Shown here piece by piece: positions 9,759-20,905 of a stretch of 64,000 nucleotides of DNA; the first letter of the stretch is position 1, and each line of letters begins with the position of its first letter. Where the stretch lies: the NCBI GenBank assembly GCA_049999765.1, contig JBNGIQ010008344.1:1-64000 (forward strand). The letters run 5' to 3'. The stretch is from Phaeoceros laevis. Taxonomy: Eukaryota; Anthocerotophyta; Anthocerotopsida; Notothyladales. The notes beneath the pieces are model-generated. The model had not been told where the DNA came from. It did no database searches and saw only the letters and a program-made list of their open reading frames with translations. Position numbers and translations under genes: made by a program.

Positions 9759-11021
9759 CTACCTGCTCAGAGTTTGTAACACAGTATTGTGCCATGGGTC
9801 AGCCAAGTGTTGAAGGAGGTTTTCAACAGGTCCAGTCTTTGTGATGGAGGCTTGGACAATGAACCCGACCATGGCTACCATGGCAAGCCGCCCTGCAAAG
9901 CATGGCCAGAACATCCGGGTTATCACATCGAAGTCTATGGCAACAACAGCAACATGGAAGTGTATGGAAGGACTGTCGTTTCTCACCATTTTTTATCTCC
10001 TTGAGTCTTAATCCGTCATCGTTGGAAGGATCCTTGGCTAGGCCTGCTGGGTTGAAGAGAGGGCCACCAGGATACCTGATGCACGAGACTGTGAAACTCT
10101 TGCCAAAACCGAACACACGGTCATTTGTTTCAGAGACCTGACAACTTGCCACTTACCCATTGGCGAAGCCCTCGAGACCAGGCTCTAGTCCAAAGAAGGG
10201 CGTCCTAGCTCCCTGTGAGCCTGGAGACTTGAAATCCATGTACCTCTTTGTTTCCACCCATCTGTTGAAGCAGGAGACAGAAGCAACCCCTAAGACACCA
10301 TCCAATTACAGCTGCAGGCACTGGACGCATCACGAAAGACTATCTCACCCCATCAGAAGTACTTGCACGATGAACAGAGTTCCGGTATCAGCAAATCCGA
10401 ACTTGGTTGCCCCAGCTTCATACCAAACGGGTAAATCCTTCCAACCTGTGGTTCGCAGCAACTGCGAGGCCATGAGCAAAGTGCGTGCGTACGCTATCGG
10501 ACCATCCAAGAGCGCCAAGTGAGAACCTCATCACCATGTACGTGCTCATCAGCTCATCGGGCACAAAACACTCACATCAGTATAGAGAATGCCGGCAACG
10601 CCAGCCATTGCGAACCGAGCATGAACAAGCTCTGCGTGCACGTACCACCGCAGTGCCTCGGGATCCTTGCCAAGATCCAAAGGATCAAACCCGAAGTCCC
10701 CTGCCAGGCTACAGACAAGCCGGTAACTGCTGTGAGTCCCAATCCAACGACTCATCAACATGAGCAAACCTTTTAACGCAATGCAGGAGAGAGGAAGGAG
10801 ACACACGAGCCGTCGAGGTGGGCCGGGGGAGTGGAGCCAGGCAGCCAGAGAGGCCTCTCCGCAGAAGAATCCTCAGCAGCACCTGCAGCCTTGACAGAAA
10901 ACCCAGATCCTTTGCGTGCCCGCGGCCATACGGGGAGCCCGGCGAGCCGGTCACTCTTCCGCAACCCGCCAGAGATGGTGCGGAAGCAGCTCAGGGCAGG
11001 CTGCCAAGCCACGGACGCCAT
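9759..11021 (-). CDS. photosystem I chlorophyll a/b-binding protein, LHCA2/6 type
   Basis: Six exons read from the ATG at 11021: 11021-10807, 10708-10576, 10461-10349, 10261-10157, 10075-9987 and 9892-9759. All introns are GT-AG. The joined frame is 262 aa, normal for an LHCA. After a plastid transit peptide of about 45-50 residues come [36 protein letters not shown], the first chlorophyll-binding helix with ELVHARFAM, the middle helix region [18 protein letters not shown] ... [14 protein letters not shown], and the last helix [14 protein letters not shown]. It ends [14 protein letters not shown]. The TKRYMDF and [11 protein letters not shown] phrases match LHCA2/LHCA6 rather than LHCA1/4. 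The protein is a thylakoid antenna subunit that passes excitation energy to the photosystem I core. Confidence 0.95.
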
Positions 11022-11459
11022 AGCCAAAGATCGTTGGCTGAGCTTCAAGTGGTAGAAATTCCTCGCAACGCGCGGGAGCAGGATTGGACAGGATGGGGTT
11101 TTACAGGCGGTCTAAAGTAAAAGTAATGCGTTGGCGGCACATTTTGAAAAATGTCTGGAGGTCGAAAGGCCACGGCGCGCAACTTCCTGCATTCCTCCGC
11201 CAAATAATAAGGGCCCTCGCATTTCCCGGCTGGAACCGAAGCAGCCGAGCGTTCCGCCATTTCTGTCACATTCAAGCTCCCGGTATGGCGCTTGTTGCCC
11301 AATGCGGGCTCAGTGGTAGTAGGTGCGGATGTTGGCCGAGAGGGAGACGGGCTTCCGCTCCGGCTGGGGATCTGGAGTAGGCGGAGCCGTTGATGGAGAG
11401 GAGTGGCGTATGTTGGATTGGTTGGACTCGGTTTGCAATTGGAAGCATCGCTTTGAGGC
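11022..11459. promoter_or_regulatory. shared intergenic region between divergent LHCA and CAAD-like genes
   Basis: This 438-bp interval separates the two start codons and must hold both promoters. It is GC-rich on the LHCA side. I see no clear TATA box, and no specific light-response element can be claimed with confidence. Confidence 0.5.
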
Positions 11460-12908
11460 ATGGAAGCATTGGCATCGCGGCCTGGCGGCCTGGCTCGGCC
11501 CTTATCGCGGAATGGGAGAATGGTGTGCAAGAAGGGGAAGTTGAGCTTGTTCACTCCGATGTTTGCAAATGCAGCAGGCAGGTGCAGGCGGGCGAGTGTG
11601 AGATGTGCCTACGAGGAGGAGTACCAGGTGGTTGATAATAAGGAGGAGCAGGTGTCTTCCTTGGACTTGAAGCTCCAAAGCTCCACTAGGAGGATCGGGA
11701 CAGAGGGGGCTGCTGGAGGTGCTAGCACTAGCGATGCCACAACCGTGGAAGCTTCTAGGGCACAAGCCAGGGCTTCTGCTGCTACGGCTGAGAAGAGAAG
11801 CAGCAAGGCGGGGGTGGAGGATAGGTACCTTGGACGGGTCATGGATGTTGTGGACAGGGTGTCCAGGATTATAGGTATGAGTAGGGGGCAGCTGGCTTTG
11901 CTGGTGGGGGCAGCCTCCCTGGGGCTGGCGGTGTCCGGCCCCGTGCTCTCATCGGTGGAAATGCTGCCCTTTGCTCCGGAAGCCATGCAGACTGTTGGAG
12001 TGGCTTATTCGGTGCTGGTGGCCAGCCGGATCTACCAGGGCCGGACTCTGACCTCTATGCCGTCCTCCCCCTTCAGGGTCCTGATCGAGGCTGTGGACGG
12101 GGAGTCCCGGAAGGTGAAGGGCACCAGTTTAGTCTTGCCTGGTGACCTGGAAGAAGCGGTCAAGGCTGCCCTGGAGAAATTGGTCAGGGAGCGGGACGAG
12201 GCCGTGAGCAAGCTGCAGATCACCCGGACTGCGGCGGAGGAGTACTCCCGGGTGGTCCAGGAGAAGGAGGCTCTTGAGGCCGTGGCCATGCAGCTGGCGG
12301 AAGAGCGGGACTCGGCATTGGCGGATGTGGCGGGGCTCAAGGCCGCGGTTGATGCCATGACCGAGCGGATGCTGGCCTTTGAGCAGTTTCTGGACCAGGA
12401 GGTGAACCAGCTGCGGCAGAACAACAGCGCCTTGGAGACCATCTCCCTGCAGCTTGCCGGGGAGAGGGATGCGGCCCTGGAGCAGGTCCGACAATTGAAG
12501 GAGGTGGAAGCCTGGTCGGTCATCCAGCTGCAGGAGAAGGAGGCTGTGGAGCTTGTGGCAGCACAGCTCGCCCAGGAGAGGGACGCTGCATTGGCTGAAA
12601 TCCAGGAGCTGCGGCTGCTAGTGCCCAATCTGCGAGAGGACTCAACCTCCTCCGGCCTCACCCCCGAGCAGGAAGTGTTCATCCAGACTCAGGCACGCGC
12701 CAGCCATGCCCTATTCCTTGACGAGGCGAAGAGCTCCAGCGAGCAGGAAGCCGAGGTGGAGCGTTTCGTTCAGCATCTGGTGCAGGAGTACGGTGCCCCT
12801 CGAGAATGGGTCGCAAACTATGTCCGCAACCTCTCCGACTCAAAGCCTGTGTTGGGTGTGAATGGAGCTCTCAGCACAGGGGAGGTGAGGTCTGTGCATG
12901 CCTTGTAG
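11460..12908 (+). CDS. plastid protein with CURT1/CAAD-like membrane region and coiled coil
   Basis: An intronless gene of 482 codons (ATG 11460; a second in-frame ATG at 11520). The basic, Ser-rich N-terminus suits a plastid transit peptide. Residues about 140-195 contain two hydrophobic stretches (QLALLVGAASLGLAVSG and MQTVGVAYSVLVASRIY) separated by PFAPEAM. This pattern resembles the CAAD domain of CURT1 thylakoid-curvature proteins. A long coiled coil follows, with three related segments: LAEERDSALADVAGLK, LAGERDAALEQVRQLK and LAQERDAALAEIQEL. It lies head-to-head with the LHCA gene. A role in thylakoid membrane organisation is inferred, not shown. Assignment to CAAD is by pattern only. 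Confidence 0.65.
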   Translation: MEALASRPGGLARPLSRNGRMVCKKGKLSLFTPMFANAAGRCRRASVRCAYEEEYQVVDNKEEQVSSLDLKLQSSTRRIGTEGAAGGASTSDATTVEASRAQARASAATAEKRSSKAGVEDRYLGRVMDVVDRVSRIIGMSRGQLALLVGAASLGLAVSGPVLSSVEMLPFAPEAMQTVGVAYSVLVASRIYQGRTLTSMPSSPFRVLIEAVDGESRKVKGTSLVLPGDLEEAVKAALEKLVRERDEAVSKLQITRTAAEEYSRVVQEKEALEAVAMQLAEERDSALADVAGLKAAVDAMTERMLAFEQFLDQEVNQLRQNNSALETISLQLAGERDAALEQVRQLKEVEAWSVIQLQEKEAVELVAAQLAQERDAALAEIQELRLLVPNLREDSTSSGLTPEQEVFIQTQARASHALFLDEAKSSSEQEAEVERFVQHLVQEYGAPREWVANYVRNLSDSKPVLGVNGALSTGEVRSVHAL

Positions 12909-14534
12909 TTCTTTGTGTATAGCGGAAGGACAGCAAAGGAATAGACCGAGAGATCGTTAGGCGCTGGGTGCTGGCACGTCCTTTGTGCAACCAGCACAAG
13001 AAGGTTGTAGTCCACTCGTAGATGATAAAGTTTTGTACACTCAAGTTTCCACGGAGCCTTTGGAACCATTGTGATCCTTCGAACCATTGTGATCCTGACA
13101 TTCTTGGCCATTTCGGACTAGTGAGTTGCAGGTGAATGTCACTCCGTAATGCGTTTATGTTCAGATCCTTAGAGAGGCAAGATGGATCCTGCCACGGACC
13201 GGGTGATGCCATTCTTCTACCCGGCCTCCGAAGTGACCTAGCTCTGCAATGCCTGCGGTGAGAGTACCGCGCAGGACTGACTGTTGCTAAACGGCGGTTG
13301 CCACAAGGCCCCCCCGAACGCAATATCTGGATTTTGTCCTCCCGTTTAATCCTGGAGGTTCAATATTAATCATCATCATCATTACCAAGAGTCACTACTA
13401 GTCTACTACAATTATCATCATCATTACCACTAGTCACTACTAGTCTACTACTCAATGCATACACATCTTGTATGGAGATAGGGCAACAGACATATCTTCT
13501 ACATGATGAAAGCTTGTGTCCAAAGTTCCAAACCCTTAGCGGGGGCTGTGGGGGACGGACGAGGGCTCTAGAGCATGCAATAAAGGTTATAGCCTAATGT
13601 TTCCTAGGGCTGTGGTTTTCTTAGATGCTGGGTCGCGCACCTATTCTATGAAATGGAGTAGGTCACATGGAGTAGGTCACATGGTTGGGTTTTTCCAATG
13701 GGATGGGCAGGTCGTGGGTGCAATCCCTGGATACGATATGATACAAAGTGTTACACTGTCTTGTGAAGATGCATCCGTACTCGGCTAGCTGATTCGCTAG
13801 ACTAGCCTAACAAGCTAGCCTAAGTAATTTAATTTCTACTTATACTAACTTTCAAGTTACTCTCTATTTTGCTTTTGCTCAGCTTGTGGAAGTGTTGTTG
13901 TCATAGCCACGGTGGCCACTATGGCCACCTTGCTCAACTGCTTTTTGTCCGTGCTTGTGGCTCTTGGTCCATCTTAGACCGTCCTCTTTCACTTGAGGGA
14001 GATTGCTTGCCTTCTGTGCGTGTGTGCGTGCCAGAGTCTCTCATGTTTCGTGACTTTGTTGTCAAGTTGTGCTTTCTCGGCTTCGCTAGGTGGTGGAGAA
14101 GAGCGCAAGATGTCCAGAATCCTGACTAGCCAAATAATCTGTTTGTAAGTCATGTTCATCAGCACTAGGAGCTCTTGTATGTTTTGGAATGTCATGTCGA
14201 CATTCTCCCGTGCTGGTCCGCCGATGCCATCGAGACATCTCGCAGGCTACGGCTTCCGCACATCCCTAAACTAGCTTTGATTACTGCAATTCTCCAAAAG
14301 TTCGTCTTTCTTTGATTTAAGATATCCGCAAATATTTCAAAACACACGTTCTCGTCAATGTCCTTCGCCCATTACTCAAGAGTCACAACGGAGGTCGAAA
14401 AACCTAACGGGGTGTTCAATTCCCATGTGGAGTTGGCTAAACACCATAATCTACCTACTACTACTACACAACGGAGGAGTAAGTGTCACTGTTTGATGTA
14501 ATAAATAAAATAAAAGCCATATTGCTATCAATAG
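12909..14534. other. intergenic, no supported gene
   Basis: Contains a 42-bp tandem duplication (13372-13455) and a short direct repeat, ggagtaggtcacat, around 13660. Open frames here have no recognisable homology or exon structure. Confidence 0.55.
13372..13455. repeat. 42-bp tandem duplication with ATC microsatellite
   Basis: The unit atcatcatcattacca ... cactactagtctactac occurs at 13372 and 13414, with a few differences between copies. Confidence 0.8.
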
Positions 14535-14616
14535 GTGAACTTGGCCGAGTGGTTAAGGCGACAGACTCGAAATCTGTTGGGCTCTGCCCGCGTAGGTTCA
14601 AATCCTGCAGTTCACG
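14535..14616 (+). tRNA. tRNA-Ser(CGA)
   Basis: 82 nt, with a 7-bp acceptor stem gtgaact/agttcac. The D-arm is ggccgagtggttaaggc, the anticodon loop centres on ctCGAaa, and a class II variable arm (gggctctgccc) marks it as serine. The T-arm is ggttcaaatcc. There is no intron and no encoded CCA, as expected for a nuclear gene. Confidence 0.95.
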
Positions 14617-14907
14617 CTGACTCTAAGTGGTTTCGCCCGAGCTTTTGGACTTTTTTAGATTGAAGTTTCGGTCCGTTCCGGTGGGCAAGCCGTCCGCCGT
14701 TGGACGGACGGACGGAGTTGGATTTCGGGAAAAGGCTCATCCAATCGTGTTGCAGGCGGATAGGTGCTCAATATCCTTTATCCGGTCTCATCTTGTGGCC
14801 CTCTCTCACTTCCCCACCCGCACCCGGCACACAGCTAGAGGCCTCCCAGCTCGTGTCACATCCAGGACTCGCGAGCACTCTCCTCAGCTCGCTCCAGCTC
14901 CGCAGCA

Positions 14908-15893
14908 ATGGCCTCCTCCGTATGCATGTCTGCGCCTGCCGGCCTCGTCTCCCCATTGGTTAAGGACGTCTCCGCGAAGGCCTCCTTTTCCTCTACCTCT
15001 GCCTCGGTCTTCGTCAAGCAGGTACTGGCTTGTCCCTACGAGGGAGGTGGCCTGCCTCCTCACCCAGCCATGGCGTTCACAGCAAATGCGGATGGGGAAT
15101 GGATGACCGTGTAATGTAGTCTCACAGTGTTTTCCCCCTTCGTTGTATCTTCTACGCAGGTGAAGGCCCGCACCGTCTGTTCCGCGTCTTCCTCCGAGGA
15201 GGAGCAGTCTTTCCAGCAGACTGCCGGCAGGGCTGCCGCTGCTTTGGCCCTGGCTGCCATCTTCACCTCTGCCCCTCTTGTGGCTCCTCTCGATGCCAAG
15301 GCCGACGTAGCCGGGCTCACTCCCTGCAAGGAGTCCGCGGCCTTCGCCAAGCGCGAGAAGGGAGAGATCAGGGTACGAGGTTCCTCCTATGGAACGGTTG
15401 TGTTCAGGTGTTCTAGGGGTTAGCAGTTTCTTCACTTCACGGAAGTGTCCTGACCGATCCTTATCTTGAAGTGCAGACTCTCACCAAGAGGCTGAAGAAG
15501 TACGAGGCTGACAGCGCCCCAGCCTTGGCCATCAATGCCACCATTGAGAAGACTAAGAGGAGGTTCGCATTCTACGGAAACGCCGGTCTCCTGTGCGGAA
15601 CCGATGGCCTGCCCCACCTCATTGTGGATGGTGATCAAGCTCACCTTGGGGAGTTTGTCTACCCCGGGATCGTGTTTCTGTACATTGCTGGATGGATCGG
15701 ATGGGTTGGCCGGGAGTACCTCGGCCAGGTGAGGGACAGCAAGAAGCCGACTGAGAAGGAGATTATCATCGACGTTCCCCTGGCCACCGGCATCTTGTGG
15801 AAGGGCTTCACCTGGCCCCTGGCTGCCGTCAGCGCACTCAGGAATGGCACTTTGATCAAGGACAGTGCCAACATCACTGTGTCACCCCGATAA
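14908..15893 (+). CDS. PSAF: photosystem I reaction centre subunit III (PsaF)
   Basis: Three exons, 14908-15021, 15160-15372 and 15477-15893, all phase 0 with GT-AG introns, give 247 aa. The bipartite transit peptide has a Ser-rich stromal part, then a hydrophobic lumenal-targeting stretch ([17 protein letters not shown]) ending before DVAGLTPC, the conserved mature start. The mature protein contains the Lys-rich lumenal helix [10 protein letters not shown] used for plastocyanin docking, GLPHLIVDG, and the membrane helix with [19 protein letters not shown]. PsaF is a thylakoid protein that docks plastocyanin and contacts LHCI. Upstream, 14772-14783 reads tatcctttatcc, two inverted GATA-type (I-box-like) motifs common in light-regulated promoters. 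That link is inference. Confidence 0.97.
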
Positions 15894-16546
15894 GCAGGCG
15901 GTTCTGGCTCGTAGAAGTTTTGTTTCGACTAAAGTCGTGTTGTGTGTAAATAATGGGAATAGCATTCTTCACGCACTGCCTTCGTCACTGTTTTCACACA
16001 AAAAACCTTCTGTACCGGGTTTGTATCACTTCCCTTGCTCAATTTCAAGTCGGCTATATTGGGATGTTATCGATACCCCCGCTACGATATTAGTCCGTCC
16101 ACTGTTATGGGCACTTTTCAGTGAAGTTGCAATACTGCTGAATTCTGTACAATTATCATTGGCATGGTCGGAAACCTGTGAGTCCAGCGAGTTAAGAAAT
16201 CGACATTTGTTGTGAGTAATCTGGTTAAAGTGAGGTCTACATCACCCTAGAGTAATTCTGAGAGAATATCGGAGTGAAATCGAGTGACAATTCAGCAGGT
16301 CTCTCTTGTGTAGTTCCAGCACATGATAGTCCCGAAAGCCAAATGCGTCTTGTTGCGAGACAATTTAGCAGGGCTGTATTGTGTAGTTCCAGCACATGGT
16401 AGTCCCGAAGGCCAAACGCGTCTTGTTGCGAGAATAGAATTGTTGTACTGTTGAACGAGTATGCTAAATGTGGAAAAATCTAGTCTCGCTCTCCCCCAGA
16501 TCTACCTCCGTGGGTGTTTGGATCTATCCTTGTACATGAGACATTG
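15894..16546. other. intergenic with a 73-bp tandem repeat
   Basis: Holds the psaF 3' flank and the WDR53-like 3' flank. The phrase ttgtgtagttccagcacatg starts at 16306 and again at 16379, and the copies extend to cgtcttgttgcgaga with a few substitutions. No gene was seen. Confidence 0.7.
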
Positions 16547-18728
16547 TTATCTAATGCTGTACACGCTCAAGGCTTTAGAAGTATCCGCCACCACGAGATT
16601 CTCAGATGCGGCTTCAGTTGTGGTGCACCAATTCACCTACAAAGGAGAGTCAACGACACGGTAGTCGAACATTTTCGAAATCTAGGAAAACACACAGGTG
16701 ATTGGCTTCAAACTGTAGACTACCTTCTTAGAGTGCTCGATGCTCAGGACGAGAGCATTTTCACCGCCTGATGGGTTGCTTCTGGTTGCATCATCTCGAG
16801 GTCCACTTTTGGCCCAGTCCCATAGTTTGACAGAATAGTCATTTCCTCCCGAGACAATGTACTGGCCAGGCACCCCAAACTTTGCAAAAGTGCTGGAAAA
16901 CCGACACAGTCATCAACATATTTGCACATGCCTCTAGATGACAAACCAAACGTTTCAGTCGCAAAATCCGCCTCATTCTCAGGTGCTCTGTACACATCAC
17001 GTGCAGAACATGAACTTACACCGTAGAAACTGCACTTCTGTGGCCTCCTATGCCTGAAGGAAGGTGGCAGAGCCTCCCGGGTAGGTCCCAGTGAAAGGAG
17101 CCCTCCTTTGATACTGCGGTGGTGTCACTGACCGGTTTCTCTCGGTTTTTCTTTGTGCCTCTGTAGTCAGGAAGTACATCACCTTTGAAATGGAGATCAA
17201 AGACATCCACTGCTCCATCTCCACGAGCTGCCACCATAAGCCTTCCGACTTTGCCTGAAAACTCCCCTTCAGGTACAGCCAAGGCGTGGATGAAGGGCGG
17301 GTTGCAGATTTGCGCTGTTGCCTCGGTACTGAGAGCTGTTGACGCTTCAAGAACAGAAAGCTTAGAATGTCGAAGCAGAACCGTTCATGCTCACCACTTC
17401 ACACAAATCAACCTAGGTTCCGTACTTAGATTGATCTCTTTCAATGGACGGCCTCTTGAGAAGTCCCACTTGAAGATTCTTGAATCTAAACCCCCAGATA
17501 GAACTGAAAGAACAGTGATTGGACAGCTTATGTACATTCACATGACATACACAGCAGCTTGGGCCAAATTAGCAAAGTTTTGTAACCTTTACATATCCAA
17601 GATTCTGTAACATAAGCTCATCAGAAAGGTCAAGAGTAGCATTTGAACTTCACAACCAACATCCATAAAGACGAGCCTTCAAGTAACTGAACCAAATGAA
17701 GATTCACCTTCCCAAGGCTTTTGCGGATGGAACTGTACGCTGCTACATATCTACGAAGATTAGGTTGAAGGTTGACAAAGACTACTAATATTAGCATAAA
17801 TTTCTCTCCGTTCACATAAACCTTCAAACATAAAATATCAGCAACATCACCAGCTTACGGAAGGATACGCTTTCATGAGCACCTCTGAGATTTTTTGACA
17901 ATTTGTGACTAGCAAGATCAATAACCTGCACGTGCCAAGAGACCTCTTATCTACGACGGCCCAGCCATACCACTAGATGGGATGGGCTACAGTCTAATGA
18001 AGTATGATACCTTTACTTCTCCGATATCATCTGCAGCTGCAAGAAATGTGGCCTTTGTATTGACCACCACCTGAAGCAAAATAGCCTTGTAAAAACTCTT
18101 CGGTTTCCAGTTGTACAGCATTAGAAGACACTTCGCGCTACAGATCTACCTGGTTGATTTCATCCTTGCTGAATTGGTACTTGTGTAGTTCTGCACCAGA
18201 AGGGCCCTCCAGAGAAACCACAAAATCAGGCCACATTATGGAATGGTCTAACTTGAGCTGGTCCATCAAATTTTTTTGCAGTTTCTCATCATACCAAGCG
18301 CAGATCCAAGGTATATACTGATGCTCCAGCTGCTGCATAGAGGACAGCTTCATTGCCTGACAACAAGCAGACAAATCAAAACCTCCATATAAGGCAATTG
18401 TGTGTAACGATGTGCAAGTGACCTTACCGGGATTCAGGTGGACAGAAACAACAGCTTTTCCACAAAAGACCTGCTGCAACCTTTGTGAGCAGGTTTTCGA
18501 CCTGATATCAAAGAGACACGCGCTCCCATCCTGGTCAGGTTAGAAAAGTGTCATCCCGTGAATGCGGACTTGCAAAACAATTCTATTTCCGTCTCAGCTA
18601 AGAGGGATGCGGCCCTCCACCTCGCTGGAGGAGATGAGCAGGTGCGGGGAGGAGCGAGCGGCAAAACAGCACAGGACAGCGTCGGTGTGCCCGCGAAGTT
18701 TCCGCACCAGCTCCTGCTCCGTGGCCAT
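16547..18728 (-). CDS. WDR53-like WD40-repeat protein
   Basis: Eleven exons read from the ATG at 18728: 18728-18621, 18530-18428, 18356-18295, 18206-18150, 18070-18011, 17925-17869, 17750-17708, 17503-17426, 17344-17022, 16879-16724 and 16636-16547. The joined frame is 378 aa. WD40 blades show as LRGHTDAVLC ... SACLFDIRS, TKATFLAAADDIGEVKVIDL, FHPQKPWEVLSGGLDSRIF with KWDFSRGRPL, then GGHRSAVSTV and VSGGNDYSVKLWDW, ending VVADTSKALSVYSI. Order and spacing match the single-copy WDR53 family, a likely DDB1-CUL4 substrate receptor or scaffold. The exact acceptor of exon 9 (17344) is the least certain. The CAAD-like/psaF region lies downstream, and tRNA-Ser(UGA) lies 53 bp upstream on the same strand. 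Confidence 0.88.
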
Positions 18729-18781
18729 GCTCCGCTCTTCGCTGAGGTCCCATAAAAGACACGACTGCTTCATCACAGCCA

Positions 18782-18862
18782 CGTCAACAGCAGGGTTCGA
18801 ACCTGCGCGGGCGAACCCAACAGATTTCAAGTCTGTCGCCTTAACCACTCGGCCATGTTGAC
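18782..18862 (-). tRNA. tRNA-Ser(UGA)
   Basis: 81 nt on the minus strand. The acceptor stem is gtcaaca/tgttgac, the D-arm ggccgagtggttaaggc, the anticodon loop ctTGAaa, the long variable arm gggttcgccc, and the T-arm ggttcgaaccc. It shares most of its body with the CGA isoacceptor at 14535. Its 3' end is only 53 bp from the WDR53-like ATG. Confidence 0.95.
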
Positions 18863-19404
18863 AAGCTAGCAACTTTTTGCAACTTTACAAATTAATCAAA
18901 AAACTTTGACTGGCATCTGGCCATTACTGTGGCGCCGGGTATCATGTGTGTGTTGTGGCAGTCACCTGGCCTCTACCTGCTGCCACCCCATCGCCCCCGT
19001 TGCTGAATGCCGGCCTTCTCCGCGATTCGCAACTGATTCCGCCTTGTTCCAGTGCCGACTGTGAGCGATTCCCTCTCCTCTTGAACTTCATGCTGTGGGG
19101 TGGCAGGGATCTTGGCAGAGATCTTTGGAAACCCGCTCTTTCTTTCTGTGGATTAAGAGATTCAGATGTGTTGGGGCCGCATACTTCTCTTGCAGTCCAG
19201 TGGTGGTAGATTTGGACTCAATCAGGACTTTTGAATGCGGGGATTCGCGGCGTTTTTACAATTTGTGGAGCTTGCATTGGGGCTGTTGGATCTTAGGAAG
19301 CTGGGATTGCGATTTTCTGGCACCTGGGATGTAATGAATCGATTTCCTTGCAGGTGGCAGCGAGTACATAGCAGGACTAGAGTTCGAAACCAGAGGTCGG
19401 CAAG
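18863..19404. other. intergenic between divergent tRNA-Ser and V-ATPase E
   Basis: Contains the upstream region and probably a 5' UTR (possibly with an intron) of the V-ATPase gene. No coding gene was seen. Confidence 0.5.
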
Positions 19405-20612
19405 ATGAATGACGCGGATGTCTCCAAGCAGGTGCAGCAGATGGTGCATTTTATCCGGCAGGAAGCCGAGGAGAAGGCGAACGAGATCGCAGTGTCTGCC
19501 GAAGAGGTGAGACGCAATGCACAGTCCTTCTGATTTGCTGAAATTAGCCAGAGAGGGTGTCAGGGATTGCACCAATTCACGTTCCCTGCTAGGCTTTGGT
19601 GTGACTCTTTCAATCCCGAAAGCTGACAGCTGTATGTGCCTCGGTTACAGGAGTTCAACATAGAGAAGTTGCAGCTGGTGGAGGCTGAGAAGAGAAAGAT
19701 CAGGCAGGAGTATGAGCGGAAGGAGAAGCAAGTGGAGGTCCGTCGGAAAATGTGAGTCAGGATCTGGGCTTCCAGCTGATGTTTAGGTCAGGGTATTGCC
19801 AGAGCCTTGATGGTTAGGTCTGACCGCTCCGTCTGTGGTAGTGAGTACTCCATGCAGCTGAATCAGTCCCGTTTGAAGGTTTTGCAAGCTCAAGATGACC
19901 TAGTGCGAGCCATGAAAGAGAAGGTGGAGGAGCACCTCCAGGAAGTCAGCCATCACCATGATCATTATGCTCATCTTCTTGGTGAACTCATACTTCAGGT
20001 GAGACTGGTCGGGGATGCTTGACATCGAATCTGCTGGATGGTCTGTATAGAGAACTCACTGGCTCATTGCTGTCTGGTTCCTGCAGGGCTTGATCAGACT
20101 CAAGGAGCCCGCTGTCCAGCTGCGATGCCGTGAGGCTGATCTTCAGATTGTGGAATCTGTTCTCGGGGGAGCAACGGCGAGATACGCTGAAAAGCTGCAA
20201 ACAAGTCCCCCTGCAGTCACCGTGGACCACAAGACCTTTCTGCCCGCTGCACCAGCCTGGTAGGGCACTTGGTGCTTCATTTCCCAGTGCTGATGTCTGT
20301 TCCAAGCTAGTAGTTGTCAGACCATAAAGATTCAGCTGTTGTTGGGTTCCAAGGAGTTGTTGGATGAACTACTTTGGTCGTGGCAGTGCTGGCGGAGTGG
20401 TTCTTGCAACCAAGGATGGAAAGATTGTTCTCGAGAACTCGTTGGAGTCAAGGTTGGAGGTGGTCTTCAAGCACCAGCTGCCCGAGGTCGGCCTCTTTGT
20501 TGCTGCTCTTTGCCATCCTGCGTTTCTCAACTCCTTCCACTAATAGTTATGTGTGACTGGCACACAGGTCCGGAAGAGATTGTTCAGAAACGCGACATTG
20601 GCAGGGGCTTAA
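19405..20612 (+). CDS. V-type proton ATPase subunit E
   Basis: Six exons, 19405-19506, 19651-19751, 19842-19998, 20087-20259, 20354-20486 and 20568-20612, give 236 aa, the usual length. The N-terminus MNDADVSKQVQQMVHFIRQE begins a long helix (EEKANEI ... KLQLVEAEKRKIRQEYERKE) that pairs with subunit G in the peripheral stalk. The globular C-terminal part contains LIRLKEPAVQLRCREAD, GGVVLATKDGKIVLENSLES and RLEVVFKHQLPEVRKRLF. The protein acts on the cytosolic side of vacuolar and endomembrane V-ATPase. The donor of exon 5 (gag|gtcggc) is weak, and the exon 4/5 join in the variable loop (about residues 172-180) is the least certain. Confidence 0.93.
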
Positions 20613-20905
20613 CCTGGTCCCCGCAAACCTCTTGTAGCTTCGGAAAGCTTGAAGTCTGTGTGTTGTGTCTTTCAATTGGAATAAATTTATGAGGTCTTGG
20701 CCGTCTGGACTTCTCAAGAGTCTGAAGGACAGAACTTCTCAAAAATGGCAAACCAGACTCTTGGCCCTCTGAACTTAAGAGTCTGAAGTTCAAAACTTCA
20801 CAAAAATTGGCAAAACAGACTTCAGTACCTATCTGATATATTCACAATGAGTATCTATACACAACAACGTTGCAATCCCAAAAAAAAGTCCGCAAGCGTG
20901 GACCA

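Noticed and set aside
12032-12682. 216-codon minus-strand frame, Ser-rich
   Set aside because: It is the shadow of the coiled-coil part of the CAAD-like gene. Its biased composition comes from the opposite-strand Glu/Leu/Ala codons.
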